Below are positions 1-5,088 of a stretch of 8,969 nt of DNA, piece after piece (position 1 is the first letter of the stretch; every line of letters begins with the position of its first letter). The stretch is from Dysgonamonadaceae bacterium (lineage in GTDB: Bacteria; Bacteroidota; Bacteroidia; Bacteroidales; Azobacteroidaceae), in contig JAITTA010000265.1 in NCBI GenBank assembly GCA_031287395.1, forward strand, positions 1 to 8,969, given 5' to 3'. The notes beneath the pieces are model-generated. The model searched no databases. It saw only the letters and a program-made list of their open reading frames with translations, and was not told the origin of the DNA. The position numbers and the translations under genes are program-made.

Positions 1-276
1 CGGGAGGTCTCCCGGACCGTCGAGGTGAAATACCCGACCGGAACCGGCAGTGTTACTGCAAATGCCGTACAGGTATCCCCGAACCCGACATCGGGAATCA
101 TCCGGGTGAGTAATACCCAGGCAAACCAAACGGTCCGCATCACGGATGTGACCGGCTCGCTGAAGGGAACTTACAAAACCGGGGAAGGCACGACGACAAT
201 CGACCTGACCGGCTATGCCAAAGGCACGTACATGCTGCAATACAACGGCAAAACGTTCAAGGTTATCAGGAAATAA
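1..276 (+). CDS. 3' end of a secreted protein with T9SS type A C-terminal sorting domain (partial, 5' truncated)
   Basis: The reading frame is open from base 1 and stops at TAA 274-276, so this is the last 91 residues of a longer protein whose start lies outside the window; the GTG at 25 is not a real start. The visible part matches the type IX secretion sorting domain: a PNPTSG motif (codons 27-32), a beta-strand with VRITDVTGS, then IDLTGYAKGTYML and a basic C-terminal tail ending KVIRK. In Bacteroidota such domains direct passage through the outer membrane by the T9SS, after which the domain is usually cleaved and the cargo is attached to the cell surface or released. The cargo part is not visible, so its function cannot be stated. 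By hand count the fragment is about 55% GC, clearly higher than the genes that follow. A strong terminator follows, so it ends its own transcription unit. Confidence 0.9.
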   Translation, partial: REVSRTVEVKYPTGTGSVTANAVQVSPNPTSGIIRVSNTQANQTVRITDVTGSLKGTYKTGEGTTTIDLTGYAKGTYMLQYNGKTFKVIRK

Positions 277-307
277 TGTGCCGATGAAATAGTTGGAATG
301 AATAATC

Positions 308-350
308 AAAAGGAAGGGCTTGCCGCGATGCAAGTCCTTCTTTTTTTCTT
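308..350 (+). terminator. Rho-independent terminator after the T9SS-domain gene
   Basis: GAAGGGCTTGC (313-323) pairs with GCAAGTCCTTC (330-340), giving 11 pairs with one G-U, around a 6-nt loop (324-329). An A-rich 5' flank pairs on into the T run that begins at 341 (seven T, then TTTC-like pyrimidines). This is a textbook intrinsic terminator, 30-odd nt after the stop codon at 276. Confidence 0.92.
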
Positions 351-400
351 TCTTTCCTTTTTTCTTTTTATTCAAAAAGCATTCGAGCCGCTTTTTTTGT

Positions 401-408
401 TACTTTTG
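401..408 (+). promoter_or_regulatory. Candidate Bacteroidota -7 promoter element for the CoA ligase gene
   Basis: TACTTTTG fits the Bacteroidota sigma-ABfr -7 consensus TAnnTTTG exactly and lies 22 nt before the ATG at 431, just after the upstream terminator, which is where a promoter for the ligase/ACT unit is needed. No good -33 TTTG is seen at 19-21 nt spacing, so the call rests on the -7 match and position only. Confidence 0.5.
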
Positions 409-430
409 TCCTCAATTAATAATCAAAAGT

Positions 431-1729
431 ATGTATTGGGAACATAAAATAGAGACAATTTCAAGTTCTGAGCTGGAAAAATTACAAATTGAGTTACTTC
501 GGTCTTCAATTGGACAGGCAAAACAATCTGTTTATTATGGTAAACTGTTTGGCAAAATCGGATTGGATGAAAATTCCATTCAATCGTTAGATGATCTGAA
601 AAAGATCCCGTTTACGACAAAAGAAGACTTACGTAATCATTATCCTTTCGGATTTGCTGCAATTCCATTGGAAAAATGTATCCGCTTACATTCTTCCAGC
701 GGTACTACCGGTAATCCCACTGTTGTTTTACACAGTCAGAAAGATTTGGATAATTGGGCCAATCAGGTAGCCCGGTGTATGTATATGGTAGGAGTAAGAA
801 ATACCGACGTTTTTCAGAATACATCGGGTTATGGGATGTTTACGGGAGGACTTGGATTTCAGTATGGAGCCGAAAAATTAGGATGTCTTACTGTTCCTGC
901 TGCAGCCGGGAATACCAAGCGTCAGATGAAATTCATCACGGATTTTAATACAACGACAATCCATGCAATTCCCAGTTATGCCATTCGACTTGCAGACGCT
1001 TTTTATGAAGCCGGATACGATCCTAAAAAAGATACGGCGCTCAAGACTCTGCTTATAGGAGCTGAACCTCACTCGGAAGAACAACGGAAGAGAATTGAAG
1101 AATTACTGGGCGTGAAAGCTTACAATTGTTTCGGAATGTCGGAAATGAATGGTCCGGGAGTAGCCTTTGAATGTCCCGAGCAAAACGGATTGCATTTGTG
1201 GGAAGATTATGTCATCGCCGAAATTATTGATCCGGTAACATTAGAACCTGTTCCTGAGGGAGAAATGGGAGAATTGGTTTTGACTACCCTCAAACGGGAG
1301 GCTATGCCGCTCTTGCGTTATCGTACACGTGATTTGACCCGTTTTATTCCCGGAACATGTGCCTGTGGGCGCACACATAAACGCATTGATCGTTTCAAGG
1401 GAAGGAGTGATGATATGATGATCCTGAAAGGAGTAAATATTTTCCCGATACAAATAGAAAAAATATTGATGCAATTCAAAGAATTGGGAAATAATTATCT
1501 GATTACTCTGGAAACGGTTGGCGCCAATGACGAAATGCTGGTTGAAGTGGAATTGGGAGATCTCTTTACCGATGATTATTCAATGTTACAACGGTTAACA
1601 AAAGAAATTACCCATCAATTGAAAGATGAAATATTGTTGACACCTAAAGTGAAACTTGTAGAAAAAGGCTCGCTTCCTCAAAGTGAAGGCAAGGCTATTC
1701 GTGTTAAAGACCTCAGAAATATAAATTAA
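431..1729 (+). CDS. Phenylacetate-CoA ligase family protein (PaaK-type AMP-forming aryl-acid CoA ligase)
   Basis: A 432-residue protein, the usual length for PaaK-type ligases. These cytoplasmic ANL-superfamily enzymes join phenylacetate or related aryl acids to CoA using ATP through an acyl-adenylate. Visible motifs: the nucleotide-binding loop SSSGTTGNP (88-96), YNCFGMSE (231-238) that helps bind the adenylate, YRTRD (297-301) with the ribose/hinge aspartate, a Cys-containing CACGRTHKRI segment, and a late GKAIRV with K421 in the position of the adenylation lysine. The N-terminus MYWEHKIETIS is typical of the family. The frame stays open back to 320, but that stretch is the terminator T tract and gives a Phe-rich non-protein-like peptide, so ATG 431 was chosen. 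The ACT-domain gene starts 11 nt downstream, a common pairing in gut Bacteroidales. The substrate (phenylacetate, indoleacetate or another aryl acid) and the direction in vivo cannot be read from sequence. Confidence 0.92.
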   Translation: MYWEHKIETISSSELEKLQIELLRSSIGQAKQSVYYGKLFGKIGLDENSIQSLDDLKKIPFTTKEDLRNHYPFGFAAIPLEKCIRLHSSSGTTGNPTVVLHSQKDLDNWANQVARCMYMVGVRNTDVFQNTSGYGMFTGGLGFQYGAEKLGCLTVPAAAGNTKRQMKFITDFNTTTIHAIPSYAIRLADAFYEAGYDPKKDTALKTLLIGAEPHSEEQRKRIEELLGVKAYNCFGMSEMNGPGVAFECPEQNGLHLWEDYVIAEIIDPVTLEPVPEGEMGELVLTTLKREAMPLLRYRTRDLTRFIPGTCACGRTHKRIDRFKGRSDDMMILKGVNIFPIQIEKILMQFKELGNNYLITLETVGANDEMLVEVELGDLFTDDYSMLQRLTKEITHQLKDEILLTPKVKLVEKGSLPQSEGKAIRVKDLRNIN

Positions 1730-1740
1730 GGAATTGAATT

Positions 1741-2166
1741 ATGACAATCCAACAAATCTCTATTTTTTTGGAGAATAAATTCGGTAAATTGAACGAAATT
1801 CTCAGCCTGATTTCCAAAGAACAGATTCGTATCATTGCAGCTACAGTGGCTGATACTTCCGAGTTCGGAATATTGAGGATTCTTACTTCCGATCCTCAAA
1901 AAGCATTTAAGGTACTGAAGAACAACAATATCAGTGCTAACATCAGTGAAGTTTTTGCCATTGTAACCGAATCGGTTCCGGGCCAATTTGCACGAACGAT
2001 CGAATATTTCACCCGGGCAGGAATAAGTATTGAATACATGTATTGTTTTTCCACTAAAGTTACCGGAATATTGGTTATCCGGGTCAATGATACGGAAACG
2101 GCCAGGGAAGTAATACGCCGGAAAAATTTACAAACCATTGATCAAATCGGACTGAAAGAGATTTGA
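1741..2166 (+). CDS. Tandem ACT-domain protein, probable amino-acid-sensing partner of the CoA ligase
   Basis: A 141-residue soluble protein that appears to consist of two ACT domains and nothing else: the first from about residue 3 to 65 (ISIFLENKFGKLNEIL opening, typical of the beta1-loop-alpha1 ligand site), the second from about 70 to 138 (VPGQFARTIEYFTRAGISI opening). ACT domains bind small ligands, usually amino acids, and regulate metabolic enzymes. It starts 11 nt after the ligase stop codon and must be co-transcribed with it. In Bacteroidota and some archaea, stand-alone ACT proteins of this kind are encoded beside PaaK-type ligases and indolepyruvate:ferredoxin oxidoreductase genes, so a role in sensing an aromatic amino acid is a reasonable inference. 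No catalytic domain is present. The ligand and partner are not shown by the sequence. Confidence 0.85.
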   Translation: MTIQQISIFLENKFGKLNEILSLISKEQIRIIAATVADTSEFGILRILTSDPQKAFKVLKNNNISANISEVFAIVTESVPGQFARTIEYFTRAGISIEYMYCFSTKVTGILVIRVNDTETAREVIRRKNLQTIDQIGLKEI

Positions 2167-2187
2167 ATTTTTTGAACATAAAATAGG

Positions 2188-2222
2188 ATCGCTAAAAAGA
2201 TGTTTTATAAAATTTTAGCGAT
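2188..2222 (+). terminator. Probable terminator hairpin after the ligase/ACT unit
   Basis: ATCGCTAAAA (2188-2197) is perfectly complementary to TTTTAGCGAT (2213-2222), giving a 10-bp stem with a 15-nt loop, starting 22 nt after the ACT stop codon. The T tract after it is weak (TGTGAGTTTTTATG), so it may be a weak terminator or a 3'-end stabilising hairpin. Confidence 0.6.
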
Positions 2223-2284
2223 TGTGAGTTTTTATGCTTTTGTGTCAAAAATCGTATAGAACTTCAAAATTAAAAAGAAAATTA

Positions 2285-2292
2285 TAACTTTG
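2285..2292 (+). promoter_or_regulatory. Candidate Bacteroidota -7 promoter element for the carbonic-anhydrase-like gene
   Basis: TAACTTTG matches TAnnTTTG exactly, 25 nt before the ATG at 2318 and after the terminator hairpin of the previous unit. The -33 region at the right distance (around 2260-2265) is a poor match to TTTG. This is the best promoter candidate for the gene run 2318-5044. Confidence 0.55.
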
Positions 2293-2317
2293 TCCTTTTA
2301 ATCTTAAGGATAAAATA

Positions 2318-2836
2318 ATGGCATTGATAAAATCTGTTCGTGGATTTACCCCTGAAATGGGTTGTAATGTATTTTTAGCGGATAATGCAACCATCATAGG
2401 AGATGTCATCATAGGCGATGATTGCAGTATCTGGTTTAATACCGTGCTCCGGGGCGATGTTAATTCCATCCGTATAGGGAACAGGGTGAATATTCAGGAT
2501 GGAACGGTGATTCATACATTATATCAGAAATCGGTAACAGAAATCAACGATGATGTTTCCATCGGTCACAATGTAGTTATTCATGGAGCTAAAATTGAGA
2601 AAGGAGCTCTTATAGGGATGGGTGCTGTTGTACTGGACCATGCCGTTGTTGGGGAAGGGGCCCTTGTTGCTGCGGGTTCTGTTGTTTTGAGTGGTACCCT
2701 GATTGAACCGGGAAGTATTTATGCGGGGGTCCCGGCGAAGTTTGTGAAAAAGATAAATCCTGAACAGTCCAAAGAAATCAATCAGAAAATTGCAGCGAAT
2801 TATTTGATGTATTCGAATTGGTATAAAGAAGAATAA
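2318..2836 (+). CDS. Gamma-carbonic anhydrase family protein (left-handed beta-helix, YrdA/PaaY-like)
   Basis: A 172-residue protein made almost wholly of hexapeptide repeats of the left-handed beta-helix type (for example IIGDVIIGDDCSIW), with a C-terminal alpha-helix ending SNWYKEE. It matches the gamma-carbonic anhydrase family, whose members form trimers with metal sites at the subunit interfaces. The three metal-binding histidines are present: H66 in IQDGTVIH, then H84 and H89 in SIGHNVVIHG. The family-conserved R45, D47, Q60 and D61 are also present. The metal site is therefore intact, but the short form lacks the acidic loop that in archaeal Cam carries the proton-shuttle glutamate, and many such homologues show little or no carbonic anhydrase activity in vitro. 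The true reaction is uncertain. It heads a closely spaced run with the lipoprotein, rsmG and the MBL-fold gene. Confidence 0.9.
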   Translation: MALIKSVRGFTPEMGCNVFLADNATIIGDVIIGDDCSIWFNTVLRGDVNSIRIGNRVNIQDGTVIHTLYQKSVTEINDDVSIGHNVVIHGAKIEKGALIGMGAVVLDHAVVGEGALVAAGSVVLSGTLIEPGSIYAGVPAKFVKKINPEQSKEINQKIAANYLMYSNWYKEE

Positions 2837-2859
2837 CCTTAAAAACAAATGATGTAAGT

Positions 2860-3714
2860 ATGGGAAAATTAGTTTTTTTTGTTTCTGTATTTTTTGTTTC
2901 AGTTTCAATCATTGGTTTATCCGGATGTAAAAGAAATGCAAAAGTGGTAGATAATCCCATCACTTTTGATTCTTTACTATTAGCTGAAACTTATTATTTG
3001 AATTCCGATCCTGAACAACCGAGTTGTAACTTGCAAGTGAATTTTGTTTATCCTAAAGAATATAAAGATAAAAAAATTTTGGGGAAAATGCAAATTTTGT
3101 TTATAGATAAAGTTTTTGGGAAAAACTATATTGACCAGACTCCTGAGATTGCACTTCAAAATTATAAAGACAGTTACATCGAAAACTTCAAACAGTTTGA
3201 AAGAAGAACCGGAGAAAGTGATTTTCTGGAAAATGATGAGATGAAAGATGAAACAGGTTTTTCATATTACAAAAAACTTAAAAATTCGATTCCTTTCAGT
3301 AAAAATAATATCATTTCGCTTTTGGTGGAAAGCAATATTTACGAGGGAGGAGCGCATGGATCTCATAGCATTTACGGATATGTGTTTGATCTGACACAGG
3401 GGTCGTTTATCATGGAACAACATATTTTTACGGAAAATTATAAAAAGCCTCTCTCCTCCATTATCCGTGCTAAAATTACGAAAGCAAATGATTTGAAGGA
3501 GCCTCGGGAACTTGAAGAAATAGGTTACGGCAGCATTGAGGATATTGTTCCTAATGGTAATTTTATCATTGATAAAGAGGGGATTACGTATTATTTTAAT
3601 GAGAATGAAATTGCGTCTTATTTTATGGGAATAACGACTGTTTTCATTCCTTACCGTGAAATTATGAATTATTTGAGGAAAGATAGTCCTGTTGGTAAAT
3701 TGGCAGGATTATAA
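2860..3714 (+). CDS. DUF3298/RsiV-like lipoprotein (PdaC/DUF4163-like N-terminal part), function unknown
   Basis: A 284-residue predicted lipoprotein. The N-terminus is a short lysine-containing start, a hydrophobic stretch rich in Phe and Val (4-20), and a lipobox LSGC with the acylated cysteine at C23. The residues after it (KRNAK) are basic and do not resemble the acidic lipoprotein export signal of Bacteroidota, so it is more likely held on the periplasmic side than shown on the surface. The middle (about 50-150) resembles the DUF4163 region. The motif YEGGAHG (161-167), with H169 nearby, is the hallmark of DUF3298, the domain found in the anti-sigma factor RsiV and the deacetylase PdaC. 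It has no deacetylase or anti-sigma cytoplasmic domain. RsiV binds lysozyme through this domain, but no such role can be claimed here. It starts 23 nt after the carbonic-anhydrase-like gene and ends 30 nt before rsmG, so co-transcription is likely. Confidence 0.8.
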   Translation: MGKLVFFVSVFFVSVSIIGLSGCKRNAKVVDNPITFDSLLLAETYYLNSDPEQPSCNLQVNFVYPKEYKDKKILGKMQILFIDKVFGKNYIDQTPEIALQNYKDSYIENFKQFERRTGESDFLENDEMKDETGFSYYKKLKNSIPFSKNNIISLLVESNIYEGGAHGSHSIYGYVFDLTQGSFIMEQHIFTENYKKPLSSIIRAKITKANDLKEPRELEEIGYGSIEDIVPNGNFIIDKEGITYYFNENEIASYFMGITTVFIPYREIMNYLRKDSPVGKLAGL

Positions 3715-3744
3715 AATTTGGATTGTTAAGCTGATTGATCAAAA

Positions 3745-4368
3745 ATGATGGAACTCGTCAAAAAATATTTTCCGAATATTACCGGGAAACAAATTTCTCA
3801 ATTTACTGCATTATACGATTTGTATACGGATTGGAACAGTAAAATCAATCTGATTTCCCGTAAAGATATTCAGAATCTCTATGAAAAGCATGTTTTGCAT
3901 TCGTTAGGAATCGGTAAGGTGATTCGTTTTACCGATAATACGGCAATTTTGGATGTCGGGACGGGAGGCGGTTTCCCGGGTATTCCCTTGGCTATCCTTT
4001 TCCCAAAGTGTTGGTTCCTGTTAGTAGATAGCATTGGAAAAAAAATACGCGTAGCGGAAGATATTGCCGCCCGGATTGGTTTGGAAAATGTGGAATGCCG
4101 TCATTGCCGTGTGGAAGAAGAAAAACGGGAGTTCGATTTTGTTGTCAGCCGTGCGGTAATGCCTTTGCCCGAGTTAGTGAAAATTTCCGGAAAAAATATT
4201 GTCAGAAAACAACAAAATGCTCTTCCGAATGGTTTTTTATGCTTGAAAGGAGGAGAATTACAGGGCGAGTTACAGCCGTATAGGAATAAAGTCGTGATTT
4301 ATGATTTGGATGATTATTTCGAAGAAGAGTATTTTAAAACGAAAAAAGTAGTGTATTTACCGGGTTGA
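3745..4368 (+). CDS. rsmG: 16S rRNA (guanine-N7)-methyltransferase RsmG (GidB)
   Basis: A 207-residue protein, the usual RsmG length. RsmG uses S-adenosylmethionine to methylate N7 of G527 (E. coli numbering) in the 530 loop of 16S rRNA in the small ribosomal subunit. Visible hallmarks: WNSKINLISRKD (30-41), YEKHVLHSL (46-54), the SAM-binding loop LDVGTGGGFPGIPLA (69-83), the acidic end of beta2 at VDS (94-96), and FDFVVSRAV (130-138). The start is ATGATG at 3745; the second ATG (3748, giving MELVKKYFP) is equally plausible and matches the start seen in relatives. It lies 30 nt after the lipoprotein gene and 40 nt before the MBL-fold gene. In many bacteria gidB sits next to gidA or parAB, but not here. 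Loss of RsmG gives low-level streptomycin resistance in several species. Confidence 0.95.
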   Translation: MMELVKKYFPNITGKQISQFTALYDLYTDWNSKINLISRKDIQNLYEKHVLHSLGIGKVIRFTDNTAILDVGTGGGFPGIPLAILFPKCWFLLVDSIGKKIRVAEDIAARIGLENVECRHCRVEEEKREFDFVVSRAVMPLPELVKISGKNIVRKQQNALPNGFLCLKGGELQGELQPYRNKVVIYDLDDYFEEEYFKTKKVVYLPG

Positions 4369-4388
4369 TTTTAGGCGATAACCTAAAA
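4369..4388 (+). other. Small perfect hairpin in the rsmG/MBL-hydrolase gap
   Basis: TTTTAGG (4369-4375) and CCTAAAA (4382-4388) form a perfect 7-bp stem with a 6-nt loop, directly after the rsmG stop codon. No T tract follows (ACAACAGATAAC), so it is not a normal intrinsic terminator. It may be a weak mRNA processing or stability element, or chance in AT-rich DNA. Confidence 0.3.
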
Positions 4389-4408
4389 ACAACAGATAAC
4401 TTAAAACC

Positions 4409-5044
4409 ATGCATATCCGACAATTTGAATTTAACCAGGTAAGTGAAAATACCTACCTGATTTATGACGAGAAGAATGAAGCTGCCGTGATCGATTGTGG
4501 TGTTTATTTCCCGGAAGAAAAGATGCAACTGGTGCGTTTTATTGAAGAAAACCATTTGGTCTTGGTCCGGTTACTGAATACTCATCTGCACATGGATCAT
4601 GTTTTTGGAAATCGTTTTATTTATGAAACATACGATCTTTTACCGGAGTACCACCGGATGGAAGAATCCATGCCCAGCCAAAAAGATCAGGCCCGGAATT
4701 TCGGTATCCTGGTTGATGAACCGGATTTGCAGGCGGTGAATTATATTGAGGATGGAGATGTTATTTCTGTCGGAACGATTCGGTTGAAAGCATTATTGGT
4801 GCCGGGACACTCACCGGGGAGTCTTTGCTTTTATTCCGAAAAAGACCGTTGTGTTTTTTCGGGGGATGTCCTTTTCCAGGGGAGCATAGGCCGTTCCGAT
4901 TTGTGGGGAGGAGATCATGGACAGTTAATTTTCGGAATTAAAGAAAAATTATTAACTTTACCCGATGATACGGTTGTTTACCCCGGACATGGCCCATCAA
5001 CAACCATCGGTCGTGAAAAGAAATACAATCCGTATTTAAAATAA
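4409..5044 (+). CDS. Metallo-beta-lactamase-fold hydrolase, glyoxalase II-like (YcbL-like)
   Basis: A 211-residue cytoplasmic protein with the complete dinuclear metal site of the metallo-beta-lactamase fold: THLHMDH (58-64, ligands H59, H61, D63, H64), H134 in PGHSPGS, D153 in FSGDVLF, and H194 in YPGHGP. The order and spacing, and the GSIGRSDLWGGD segment after the bridging aspartate, match the short glyoxalase II-like subfamily (YcbL and relatives). Glyoxalase II hydrolyses S-lactoylglutathione, but the long C-terminal helical domain that binds glutathione in classical GloB is missing and most Bacteroidales do not make glutathione, so the substrate is probably another thioester or is unknown. 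It follows rsmG by 40 nt and precedes gcvP by 44 nt. Confidence is high for the fold and metal site, low for the substrate. Confidence 0.88.
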   Translation: MHIRQFEFNQVSENTYLIYDEKNEAAVIDCGVYFPEEKMQLVRFIEENHLVLVRLLNTHLHMDHVFGNRFIYETYDLLPEYHRMEESMPSQKDQARNFGILVDEPDLQAVNYIEDGDVISVGTIRLKALLVPGHSPGSLCFYSEKDRCVFSGDVLFQGSIGRSDLWGGDHGQLIFGIKEKLLTLPDDTVVYPGHGPSTTIGREKKYNPYLK

Positions 5045-5088
5045 GCATTTTAATTAAATACTTTAATATTATAAATTCATAGTTACCC

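Noticed and set aside
320..430. N-terminal extension of the CoA ligase frame starting at ATG 320
   Set aside because: The extension is read from the terminator stem and its pyrimidine tract, gives a Phe-rich low-complexity peptide, and relatives start at the MYWEHKIE position (431).
2519..2908. Minus-strand open frame of 129 codons across the carbonic-anhydrase-like gene end
   Set aside because: The translation is low-complexity (Lys/Phe/Asn rich) and covers two well-supported plus-strand genes and their junction.
5045..5088. Glycine riboswitch upstream of gcvP
   Set aside because: The gap is only 44 nt and AT-rich, too short for a glycine aptamer, with no GGAGAG-type core seen.
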